NCBI GenBank assembly: GCA_019648995.1 | Contig: BLXT01007673.1 | Span: forward strand, 1,438,164-1,496,746 | Length of the DNA stretch: 58,583 nucleotides | Source: Plakobranchus ocellatus | Lineage: Eukaryota; Mollusca; Gastropoda; Plakobranchidae | Direction: 5' to 3' | In this document: in pieces, positions 23,801 to 36,700 of the stretch | Layout: every line of letters starts with the position of its first letter | How positions within the stretch are numbered: the first letter of the stretch is position 1 | The notes under the pieces: generated by a model | Databases searched by the model: none | What the model was told of the DNA's origin: nothing | The model's input: only the letters and a program-made list of their open reading frames with translations | Program-made: the position numbers and the translations under genes

Positions 23801-26800
23801 TTTCACTACCAAGCTCTCACAAAGGAGTATGATGATCTATATCAGTTATTTAAAATGTGTAAAATGTGATTTAAGACTCATCTTCAGGCATTTGTTTTAA
23901 TTTTTTTTTAAATCATTATTATTGCCATATATGTTATCATTTTGTATTTTTAAAATGGTTGCTAGGCGAAATTTGCCAGATAATGAAGATGACCAGTATT
24001 TATCCAAGTGCCAGTACGATTCTCACAGCTCGAGAGACAAGTTCTGTCCCATATTCAGACTGGAAACTATTCTGTCAGATGCAGGCATTCAATTTGAAAA
24101 TATATCAGCTGAGGTATCATCGTTATTATTTTTTTATATAGAAAAGATTAAATTGTGTGTGGATTTAGGGATTGGGCCCACATATTTATAGGCATTAAAA
24201 TTGCATAACAACATTTTCTGAAAGCCCATTCAGTCCTAAATCTGGCCTGGCGGTTTTTTGCAAAAAAAAAAAAAAAAGTGTCAAAATTTGCAACCAAATT
24301 CTCAAATTTTACGAGCAAAAAATGGCAAATTTTTCGCAAGAATTTTACTTTATTTCTTTGGTAGAAAACCAACAACAGATTTATAAAAGAGAAATGTGAA
24401 GTAATCTTGAACATAGATCAACTAAATGGTGAATTAAAATAGGATTTGTTGAAAAAAAAGATCATATTTATTGAAAAAACAGGCCAAAAAAACAAGAAAA
24501 ATAGACTTATTTAAAAAAATCTTTTCCAACTACATTGTTGTAATAAAGAAAAAAAAAGCCTTTGGGTGTCTTGCTTTGACTACAAACATGTCCATTTTTT
24601 TTCGTTAAATTCTAGATTCTCTAGACCTAATGTCAAATTGAAGATGTCTTAGCTCCTGTCTACCCCAAAGCTACGAGTTTAAAAATAATAGAAACAGGCA
24701 GTGGCTAAGCACAAGTAAGCAAAAAGAATCTACTCCAGTAGATTTTCTGAAATTGGAAACTCGACAAAACGATTACACTTTTGTTTTGGTTACCACAGGT
24801 TTAAATTTTTTTGGGAACATCACCAAATTTTGCAAAATCTGCAAATTTTGCAATTGTAATGCAAAACGGGAAATTTTGCCTTTATTTGCGGTAGCAATGT
24901 TGCAAAAAATTGCCATGCCAACAAAATACAACTTGTTGTGAATTTTAAAGATATTTTCAATAGTTTTTAAGATATGAAAAGTTTTGTTCATAACAGGAAG
25001 GGAAAAAAAGCTGTGAGAAAATCAACGTCTTATTCTTCATTTTTCATGAAATTTTTGAGCTGATATGCATGGGATAAACAAATTGTACCATCCTTGACCC
25101 TTCAATTTGACTGCAATATTGTCAGACATGATTTTAAAAAAGGATAAACTTTGATAATCCAGGGGAAGTCTCATATTTTAAGCCTGACCACCTGTTCACC
25201 TTCATTAGCCAATAGCTCAAAACTACCACTGCCAATATATGGGCCTTTTTCTCAGAAACACACACACAGTTGTATAGCACGAGAAATGTATGTGCAAGCT
25301 CTACAAAACAATGCAGGTAAATCAAACAAATCTGGCCCATATTTTCTTAATGTACACAACTGAAACAGCAGAAACACAGACAGCCATTACATAAGTGGTA
25401 AGGAAAAGTGTATCATTAAAATATTACAATAGCTTTGGAGCTCACATGTACTTTCTAGTGGCATACAATCACATTTTACTTTTTTCAGGGCTACTGAGAC
25501 AACAACTGTTTTTTTCACTACATCTTTGTTTCAGGGAAAGTGTTTATGCACGAGGAAATTGAATTAAAATCCTCTATTTCTTTGAATTATTAATGTCTGT
25601 CTTCTGTCATGTATTTCAGGCGCAATATAATTGCCGTTTACAAGAATGACTCTGAATTGTCCAATTGTCGGTGGCGTAGAGATGACCCAAAAGATAAATT
25701 TTGCCCCATATTTAATCTAAATGATATTGTTCAGGATGCAGGGGTTAAATTTGAAGATTTGACTTTTCAGGTAGGCTGACACATTAAACTGAATAAAGTT
25801 TCCTCCGTAAATATGATATGATGGTGCTCACAGCCTATATGCATGTGCACATTTCACATAATATCACCTATAAAAAGATAACATTCAGTTGAATCGTTAG
25901 GGCAAAACTGAATCTAAAATAAAATTACGACAAAGAATAAAGGATCAAGAAATAAGACTGCAAGATGAGAAGTTTTAGATGACCCTAAACATTTATGTAA
26001 ATATATTAATAAAAAAAGTTATAAATGTGTAATTTTTATGCTGTACATTGGGTGGGGCTAATCCCTGAGCAAGTTACAAAACTCAGAACAAAAGTAAATC
26101 ACAGAAGTTATTATTTAATTGATAAAGTAAATTAAATTAACATTTCCATACTAGAGTCAGTCTGAGGCATCAAGAATCTGCAGTTCCATGTAGTTTAACG
26201 ATTTCCTGATTAAATGTAGTTATTTGTCCACAGTATCCTTTCATTCTATTCAAATTTCTAGCACTGTATAATTAGATGGACTATTCTGGCACTGAAGAAA
26301 AACTGTCTCTTTGATAATATTTCCCAATGTATTCACAACAGAAATGTTAGTAGACTTGCTAGAGACAATCAGTTAAAACTTAAGATGCCACTTGACCACT
26401 TCTTAGTCAAATATCAATAAATATTTATAGTTAACTATTGCTTCAGAGAAACAACTATGTAAACATAGATGATATAGAGCCAAAGATCCATCAGATCTAA
26501 ACAACCTTGTTGCAACTAGAAATGTTCTCTTGAGACGCTCAGTATGTTTAGCATGTCATGTTTCTGCTTCCATTTATTCTCTCTCAATCACTCTTCTCCC
26601 CAAAATGTCTATCTGCTCTTTTTTGCTCTGTCTCCTCGAGCTTGATGCCAAAGTAATCCTGTCACACTCAGAAGCTTACAATAGCAAACCATCTACATTT
26701 AAGCCAGATCTGGCTACATGATACGGCTGATGACTTTTTTTTGTTGTAATAATTTATTTTTTTTTACCCCACAAATGTGTACATGTATCACTAGCTCAAA

Positions 26801-27691
26801 GACCTATAACCACTTCACAGCTCCACAATTTTCTCCATTACATTTGATTCCTCTCATTGCAACCAAGATGTGCCCCCAGGTTTACAATTACACCTACTTA
26901 TGCATTTAGTTACATTTTCAGATCTATCTATTATTTTGTAAAATTGGAGACTGTTTTTAGTGAAAATATCAATATCTAGTTTCAGGTAAAGGTATACATT
27001 TACATTTGCACAAGTGTTAGAAACAGAATGTGTGTCTTTGTTATCAAGGGCATAGATTATTTTGAGCGATCGGAAAATAAACATTTAAATAAGTTTTTCA
27101 TGTACATCTATATTACACTTGGCTTTATTTTATGAATTAATGATACTAGGCATAATTTATGCATTGTCTTGGTAAGTACTGTATATATCCACAGTTAAAT
27201 CCTTTGTTTTTTTTTTTTTTATTATGTTGAGGATCTATACAATAGCATCCAGCAAGTTGAATTTCGTTTTGAGGAGTGTTCTGGATGAAGCAACTTAACT
27301 GTAATTTGCTCTTGATCTTTTGAAAGATAAATTTTTGTGCATTTTATGCAAACACAGATTTAACCAACATCATTGAGATGGGAAAAACAATTTTAATGAT
27401 AGCCTACCTTCATTTCTTCCAGTGCCAATAATATTACAGTGTTTAGCCATAAACCTAATCAGCTTATCTCAAGAGTGAGCAATTTTGTGCCACAATTAGT
27501 TTTTCCCCTTAAACACTTACTATATTATTTTGATCACATATTTTATTTCTTAAAGCAATGACTCTGATAGCTTATAAAATATTTCATAAAGAAAACAATT
27601 TAAGAAATATGTATTTGTGCATATACTTGTATGTGTGAATTTTAAAATTTATTTATTTATGGCTTTTAATTTCATTTTTGCTCATATCATA

Positions 27692-27731
<40 letters not shown>

Positions 27732-30700
27732 CTTTCCTCAGGGTGGTGTTATGCAGATTGTGATAGACTGGACGTGTAATTTGGATTACAGTGTAGATAA
27801 CTGTGTCCCTTCCTACACTTTTCAGCGGCTAGACCGGGGTGATTTAAAAATTTCTAGAGGATTTAACTTCAGGTAAACAGGCTTGACCAACATGTTATCT
27901 CATTTGGTTTGGACCTTTGCTGTTAAAGCCATCTTGCAACTTGATTTCACTTGTAAAATGCTATGAGGATAAAGAATATCAATGCACAAAATTTAATTGC
28001 TCTCTGGAATAGCATTTCTGACCTACTGTTAAATATAATGTTATGAGTCTGTCTAGAAAATAAATATTAGTGAAACCTTTTGAAACAAGTTAAAGGGAAT
28101 TATAATGCTGATTTTAAGATCTTAATATCTTGTAATAAAAATTGATTTTATCTGAGACATGTATAGTCGAAATTTGACAGAGCTGAGTATTTTTCACACA
28201 TATAATTTATATCTACAAGGGATGCTGGTTTACAAATTGATTTAACTGTTTTGTTTCAAGGTGAAAACAAACATGGCAGAAAACAGACAAGATTATAAAA
28301 ACGCATTTTCTGGGCTTTGCAGTAAGATTTATATTATAAAACATCCCACATTTTGCCGTTGTTTTTTTTTTTATTTAAAAAATATGCTTTTCTGGAAGCT
28401 GTGTTTGCAAGGATTTGCAATGAATCCGTGTATTAGTGATTTTATGCATTTGTAAAGTTGTGACGTAACAGGAATCATGACAAGAAACATCTACTTGGAT
28501 TGAGGAGTAAACTTTGCCAAGGTGAGATTTAAATAATTCAGAATTTTTTTTAAGTTTTCATTTTTTTTTTTCATTTAAAGTTCAAACTTGTAATAAATCC
28601 AATTATAGTTGAAAAATTTTTTTTCAAACGCTGTTTAAATGCCGATCGAAACAAAGTTACGCCATGGATCTATTCTGTCGTGAAAACCGGCATCTATTTT
28701 GGTAATATTTAGGCCTTTGAAAGGCATTGGATCGGGAATAAACAGTTTGAAATTGAATGATTAATGTGTTTTGAATATACAAATAGGTTAAAATGAGGCT
28801 ATTTTGCAAACATTTTACTGCATTCTTTGGTACATCAACGTGTGCTTTCTCGGCGTCCGAATTCAACCAACACACACTGAATAAACTTGGTGTCGTTCTA
28901 TTTCAGCGCAAGTCTGTGGAATCATCAATCTGGCAAAACTTAAACATGTTTGACTCCTGATAAATTTTAAGCATATTATTCAGCCAAACGATTTTTCATT
29001 TGATTTGGAAACAAAAAAATTGTTTCACATTTTCTGTGCTTGAGTTTCTATCAGTGCATAGAGTCAGACAAAATGGCTGCCATTATAGAAAGAGTGAAAG
29101 TTGCCATGGATGCTTTTCATACGGACCCAATAGACCAACATTTTTTTGCTTTGTTCTCTCCCAAAATTCCAGAAAAATCTTTTTATGCCAAAATATTACC
29201 ATTTTAACCACTTCTAAGTAGTTTTTGGTTGTGAATATACTTTTGTAAGTGTAAATCTATTGGCCTATTACCAATATTCTAGGTGGAGCGGTAGCTCACC
29301 TGGTAGGGTAGTTGGCTACCAAGTAAGAGGTCTGGGGTTTGAATCCCAGTCTGGACCAAGTCAATTTTTCATTGCTCTCTGTGACCACCTAGCACTCAAT
29401 GGGTAGCTAGGTCTCTTAAGATCCGGCGAAAGTAAAGGCGGCGAGGAAAACAATGGCAAACTGCCTCTTAATGACGTATGCCAAGAACAATCAGGCTCTA
29501 CTCCTGGTTCCCAGATGCTTGGATTAAGCGTGGGACTCATTTACATTTTTTTACCAATATTCTAATGGCTAGATCTAGCGATCTAATCTAAATCTCTAGA
29601 TCTATTCTGGGAAAGAATCTAGACTGATTCAGAAAAATTGCTTTGTGTCATCTTGTTGTATTATAAAAGTAGATTTAAAGCCTTCAGAGGATCATATTAG
29701 GCCTAAGTGGTGAAAAAATAACTGTAAAATTAAACAAAAACAAAATAGCCGATTTCAGGCCTCATCGTCCTTTACAGTAAGTGGCATGCTAAGCTAGTAT
29801 AAGCCAACATAAAAAGATTTATGGCAGCTGATCTCTATCCTCTGATTATTTAAAATACTCTCACTATCAATGTTTCATCTCAGAGATCATAATTATATGG
29901 TCCTATCTGATTGAGATGAACTGCGTTACAAGTACTAAAAGGTTGAGAAAAAAAGGCCACATAGTTTGTTTTGAGTAATTGATTGCACTATAGCTGACTA
30001 AGGTAAATTCCCTTTCATGCAAATTATGATTTAACGTTTTATGGTCATCAAGTCGGAAGAAAAAAAAGGAAAGAAATTAAAGAAGCAAAAGACGACATTG
30101 AACACACTGTCATGTATCTTACGTATACACAATTAGCTATCAAAGTTCAAACATAAGAATTCAATTTGAAAGTTTTACCATAAAGGCAGAAAACAAACAA
30201 AAGTTAAGTAAAAGAAAAGCAATTTTTAGCATTGATATTAATGAGTATGTATGATAATTTTTTTACAACACACATGATCATGTATAGTGTATCAAAACGA
30301 TGTGTGCAGAAAGTAATACTTACACTTTATTTTTTTCCGCAGGTCATCAAATTGAGAGGGATCGGAATAGAGAAAAAATAACTACAGTAAATATTACAGA
30401 ATGTGAACCTTATCTTTCTATCAGATACCAATAATTAAGAGAGCCATAATTAAGAGAGAAAATATAATAGAAGTAGTAAATATTCTTTGATTATTTACAA
30501 TTTTTTTTTCTCTCGCTTTTAAACAATCATTTATTCTCTATTTTGTTTTTTTTAAAAGCTTTTTTATGTCTTAAAATATTTGAAAAACTTCTTTTGATGT
30601 TTCAAAACCTGATACTTACAATAAAAGAGGGCTTGCCCAAAATTTGTCTACTTTTATGAATCTATTTCAATTTTTTTTTTGTTTTTACTTTCCATTGTGA

Positions 30701-33700
30701 TATAATTGTCTCCCTTTTACTTAAAAATGTAAAAGAGCCCCTTTCATCATATGAATTTGGAGTTCATATATCCAATTTGTACATAATATGAGGTACCTTG
30801 GAGTGTTTCCTGAGGCAAAAAAAAAGTCTGCTTCTGGATTTAAAGAAAATTTAGAATCAGTGACTTTGACCTCCTATAATGTGTCACATTATGTGCCTGT
30901 TGCTTAAAACTTTTGCATTTCTGAACTCTCTAGGCTCAATGCTAAATTTTTATATATGATAGACCAACGTGCATTAAATATGAAAAATGGCCAAAACTTG
31001 ACTTTTCAAGTTGTGCTCAAGGCATGTGTCAGTTTTCTGCCACATCAAAAAGATGCACAACACCCAAAACTCATTGCAGAGGTATGCAAATTTGTGGCAG
31101 ATTGACTGAAACATGGTATTGTCGGTAATTTAGCCTATAGAGAAATTTATGTGTTAATAAAGCTCACAGCTTATAGAGCTTTGGTCTTTTAAAAATGCAG
31201 AGTCTTAAAAAAGTAAAAGTGAAAAAAAATAAGGTTTATAGGTTTGAATCCGATTTTTCACACTAAAAAAAAGCCTTGCACAAGTAAAACTTAACTAAAA
31301 TAAAGTGTCTAGCGGGACCCCAATCTGGGGGTGTATCTAATCAACAAGGCTAGAGATACCCCAGAAATATTCTGCTTGTGTTGTTTCCGCCTCCTCCTCC
31401 TTATGACTGACAGAAAATGGTTGTGTCAGTGAGAGATTATTTGAAAGATTTTATTGCCTTAAAAAATATTATGAAACAAACAGCATAGCAGCTGAACGAA
31501 AAGTTAGTCATTCAATGGAGGAAATGAGCAAAGCTTTGAAAGGAAGCTTTAGCTTTAAACCGTAGTTGGTCTATACTAGTGTCACATTTCGTGTTCTTTG
31601 TGCCAGAAAAAGAATATTTTATAAGAAAATAAGTATTCCTGTTAAAATAGAAAAATGAGTCTACCAGCAGGCATATCACAAACAAGCCACGACAATCTTG
31701 ATAATGTGTTTTTTGTGTGATAACCCGACAGGTGAGAATGTGCAGAGACTATGGCAGACAAAATGTTACTTTGCAAAATTGTAAACGGCGATTTGATTAT
31801 ACTAGATGTTGTCATTGTAATTGTTTGATTTTGTTTGTTAATACTTATATCAGACTTGCACAGAAAATACCTCATCAAATTAATTCTATCGAGGTAGAAT
31901 CTAATGAAAATCTCCCGTATTCACTTAATCAAACCCAAGTGAATGCCAGCAATGTACTGGCAAGTCTTGTTGAGAAACACTATCGCATGTCATGAGCAGC
32001 ATTCATTTGCAGTCTCCCTAGCTTTTCTCTCTTTGTATTTGGGGTCTCTCTAGCCTCCTCCTAACTAAAAACTATGTCATGAGAAAGATATGCAATAAAC
32101 ATGTTATGTAAAGATTAATATTGCTATCTTGGTGAAATATTCTTCAGTGTCTTGCACGATCATTGAATAGCATAGATTTTAGCAGACAGCATTTAGATTC
32201 AGATCTACATCGCTCAAGCCTTGTGTATGCACTTTTTAAGTGTAGTCATAGGAGTCACAAATACAGTATTACTTTTGAAAAAATAACTAAACTGTATACT
32301 GATATTCATCTTTTCTTCTGGCAGATTTTCTTTTGCAAAAGAGATCATTAATAATAACTACATCAGCAGTTCAATCTTTATTGTAGGATGCAATGATATT
32401 GTTGTAACGGTGTTGATTACTGTAAACAATACCACATACGAATAAAACACTCGATTCTTATTTTGATTCTGGTAAAAAGTAGTTAAATTTGTTTAAAAAG
32501 TATTTAAATTGTTTTTCTGTTGCATAGCATTAACAGTGTAAGCTAGAAAAAATCTTTTAAAAATTTGAATAGGTGCTAGAAGATGTGCCTATTTTGGATC
32601 AGTAGGGAGTCTTCACCTGTTATGGGCATTACATCCATTATAGTAAAATTTATGGGCTCCTGATCCAACAGTATAGTAAAACAAAATTGCTTTCAATTCA
32701 TATTTAACACTTCACAACTCAATAAGAATTTAAGGCTATGCCATGACTCTAAACAAGCAATATGTAGGTCTACTTATTGGGTCTATTCTTTTGGTAATAG
32801 GTGTCAGAAAGAAGTTAAAATATTGTGAGCTCTTTTTAAATAATGAATATAAATATTGCTACAGAAGGATACACAAAATGTAGAGTGTATTGTCCAGTAT
32901 CACAGCAGAAAAAAAACACATTGCAGGGTGGATTAGTTAGCATCAACTTGCAACAGAAAAATTTACGTTATGCGAAGTAAATTGGTTAAACTCACAGAAA
33001 AGAGATAGAGTGGGTTGCTTAATGTTGGAGCAAAAAGATGGACAACACCCTGTTGTTCATTTGTTTTTAAGATAGATACATAATATATAAAACATATCTT
33101 ATCATATTACAGAAAAAAAAAATGGAAGTGAGTTATCATGAATCTTTTCTTCATCTTGTTCTCTGTTGACAGGTATGCTGACCAATTTGGTGTGTTTTTA
33201 GATGATGGAAGCTATAAGTTGTACAGGAACCTTTACAAGGCTTATGGCATAAGGTTTCTAATCACAGTTCAAGGCACAGCCGGCAAATTCAGCATTGTAC
33301 CTCTTTTGTTGAATATTGGCAGTGGGCTGGCCCTGCTTGGAGTGGTAAGGGTTTTAGAGATTTTAAACAAAGAATGTGTAATCTTCATCATCTTGTCTTC
33401 CTTCCCTCCCTGTGTACCATAAATGCTTTGCATAAATTATATATTGCTGTCCCACAAATATAACAAATGAGTTGTGGATCTACAAGTCGGACTCTTATGA
33501 AAATTCTGAAATAAAGAGATGCAAGAAACTCTGTAACAACTCTCTGGAGTTTTGCACTTATAGCACTTATAGAGTCACTTTTACTCTTTTAATATGGAAT
33601 TTTCATTTAAGGTCAGTCATGTAGATCTGCAACCAGATTACTTTTGTGTAACATGTCTGTGGAGTTTTGCACATATACAGCAGTTTCTCACTTTTACTCT

Positions 33701-36700
33701 TTTAATATAAATTGTCATTTCAGGTCAGTCACATAGATCTACAACCACATTACTATAGTAAGATACTGCACATGTATAGCAGCACTTGCCTTTGGGTCTT
33801 TATTTATTTTTTCTGTAGAGACTGTGATGTAGATGAGATATGTAGTTCAGCAGACAGAAGTGTAACTATGTAAATATCAATACAATAATATAAGTTCAGG
33901 TAAATTTACAATTCCTTGGGATATATATTCAAGAACTATTATCTAGTATGTAATAAATGGCTTCGTGCTCTTCAGTTACAGGTTTAGCTAAATAGCACCT
34001 ATGACAAACAGACTTTCAAACAGCATAAGACCATAAATCACTCCATCTCTTCCCAAAAATTGAATGAAAATTTTATTAACATAAATGGATGTCTTTAATA
34101 AATAAATGTCTTTGGAAATTTGTACTGGCATCCCAAGCTTATCTGTTCTCAGGGTTATGCTCTAACATCTTGATATAAACATTTTTTTTTTTTGGCACCT
34201 TTGAAAATTCAGGCATCTCCAAACTAAACGTAATGATAACACTGTAAACTAAAATAGGCCTAGCCGAGGCCAATATAGATTTGACTGAACATGTAAACAA
34301 GGCTAGATAAAAAGATTAGCCATTCTAAGTCTAGATCTAGATCTCAATTCACAACAACCAAATTCGTCACACAATATTATGATAGATTTATAAATTATGA
34401 TGTGGAAAAGATAGACACATGCCTTTTTTTTTTCATTACAATAGTTTCTTAACTTCATGCACAGCCGAATCCAAAAATTAGTCCCAAAAACTGAAAAATG
34501 GTAAAGTTAGCTAAATAGAAAGAAGTTATTTCACAATATGCTTCCTGAAATAAATGTGTGTGGCAAGGTGACACTTACTTTGTACTATGTATTGATGCTT
34601 ATTATTTTTTTTATTTCATCAGTCAACCATCATTTGTGATATTGTGGTACTGTACATCCTTAAAGGGAGACATTTCTTCAGAGAAAAAAAGTACTTGGAT
34701 GTTAAAGCTTCTGATGCATTTCAGGTAAACTTATGTTTTTGTGAATTTTGTTACCTTTTTTTCTCTTTGGGTTTTGGCTTTAATGTCTGGTAAAACGATA
34801 ATGAGGTACAAATTTTACAAAGATTGTTAAAAATTTTGATAGCTATAGTAACTGCTAACTCAAAATCATTTTTTTAAATCTTTACTGAAACATTAATGGC
34901 CAGGAAGATTTTATTCAATTTGTATTTCTTTACATTTCACTGTTTGATGAGAAAATAAAGTTCAATTCAATTCCAACCACCACTCAGATAAAAGTTACAT
35001 TTTTCACTAAACATTGGTTTTCTATGATGTAAAAAATCTTTTTTCACCAAATGACAATCATATATGGTGGAAAACCTAGCAAAGCTGCACGTTTTTTTCC
35101 CTACCTTTTTCAATCTCTAATTGGTCAGTTTTCATAATGGCCCAATCTTGCTATGATGAGTATCATTTTAAAGCTTAATGTTTGAGGATCATAATAATGT
35201 GAGCTTTGAGGACAGCAGGCCTTGAAGTTGAAGAAAAGAATATTAAGGTTGGTGACCACTTGTAGTAGAATGTTTTGTATTTTTGTTATTTTGAAACCCT
35301 CAGTGATTGTTTTGGAACATATTTAGCTAAAGAAAATGTCAACTATTTTTTTTTTTTAACATCGATTCTAAGACTACTCCTCAACAGAGGGAAAATAGGC
35401 TGTCATAATTTTGGAGGGGAAGGGGGGTTAGAGGCAAGTTCATAATTTAAAAAAATAGATAAATAACACCTAGTTGTTGAATTAGCCCCAATTACACAGC
35501 CAGAGAAAAAGTTAATTAATCATATGAGGCAATGAGATAAATGTGTGCTTACATCTTTTGCAATGGGAAAGATTGGTACATGAATTCTGCCTGTTGTGTG
35601 TATTCTGCCACAGAGTCTTTGAACATGAAGGATCAGGAAGTTTAAATATTGCAAGAATTTTAATGCCTTCCAGGATGGATTTTACTGTTATATACTAATA
35701 GCTGCCAGCTCCACCCCCTGTTTAACCAGTTTTTTGGCTTTGATCCCTAACAACCCAGTCTGATGGAAAAATACACACTTGTCTCTTTTTTCATTTATCA
35801 TAATCAGATTAGTTGATTTTCTTCCCTTAAATGTACCAGGGTCACGACCAAAACAACAAAATATCTGTTGTTGCTTAAAACGATAACAAGTGTGGCTTAA
35901 TGGTCTTAAGTTGTGGCTGTGAAAGTTCTAATTTTTTTTCAATTTCTTGATCTCAGGCACTCATCATTCTAGGTTGGCAGCTATAGTGAGGTAAAAAGGA
36001 AATAAAAATGTATGATAAATATATCTGATACATAAAAGTAATGGCAAAATTGTGTAGAATTGGTAGGAATCCTTAGGAGTACTAGAATAAGCTTGCAGTG
36101 GATTTCTTGCCATTGCATTGTGCTGCAGATGCTCTGCCTAGAGATAAAGGTACTAAAGGAGAGCAGAAAGACAATTCTACCATCTACTCTGATGCCAAAA
36201 CCATCATTAAGGCCAAGCAGAAAGACCAGAAACACCCACACTACAAGAGACAGACCTCACTAATTGCTCACTTCCTGAGAACAGGTCTGCATAATTATTC
36301 AGGCTCGGTGCAGGCCACAACAGCCTCAAAAATAAGAAAATTGGCAAACCAACCAGTTTTCTTACAAGACTGGGAAACAAACTAGGGAACACCTGCTCCA
36401 GATCTGTCAGCTTTAGAAAGCGCTCTGGAAAAAGATCTGACAAGAACATATTCCCATTAGTCAGAAGCAGCACAGAAGCCTGATAGACTTGCAGAGCACC
36501 AACACCTATATTGAGGGGACTTGATGGTCAGAAACAACAACAAATAGAAATGGTTACTGAAAATGAATGTTTTGGGGATATGTATGTTTTAAATACAAAT
36601 TTCTAAGAACATGATTTGATTATAAGGTCTTCTCACTCGCATAGGAAAAATTTAGGGAAAAAAGGCAGAATGAGGCAAAGCGTAATGAATCCTGAAAATC

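Larger units (their letters stand above)
18753..23965 (+). other. P2X intron 6
   Basis: 5.2 kb holding a TTAA-flanked element (18860-19568), a purine-rich run (20801-20940), a Gypsy remnant on the minus strand (20945-22385) and a non-LTR C-terminal fragment on the plus strand (22371-23735). 19573-20800 is AT-rich with nothing recognised. The acceptor before exon 7a is TTGCTAG, with a weaker pyrimidine tract than most introns of this gene. Confidence 0.85.
27873..33172 (+). other. P2X intron 8
   Basis: 5.3 kb holding a full-length SINE (29281-29550) and an hAT-like non-autonomous element (31301-32062), each with target duplications. The stretches 27873-29260, 29565-31290 and 32075-33170 are AT-rich with nothing recognised. 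The acceptor is CTGTTGACAG. Confidence 0.85.

Noticed and set aside
25771..27693. A third copy of P2X exon 7
   Set aside because: Looked for another in-frame Phe-Cys-Pro core with matching splice phases in introns 6, 7 and 8; none found by eye.
29281..29360. Possible tRNA gene (A and B boxes)
   Set aside because: It continues into a 270-bp repeat body with target duplications and a second genomic copy, so it is a SINE head and not a tRNA. The same holds for 43542-43620 and 52010-52060.
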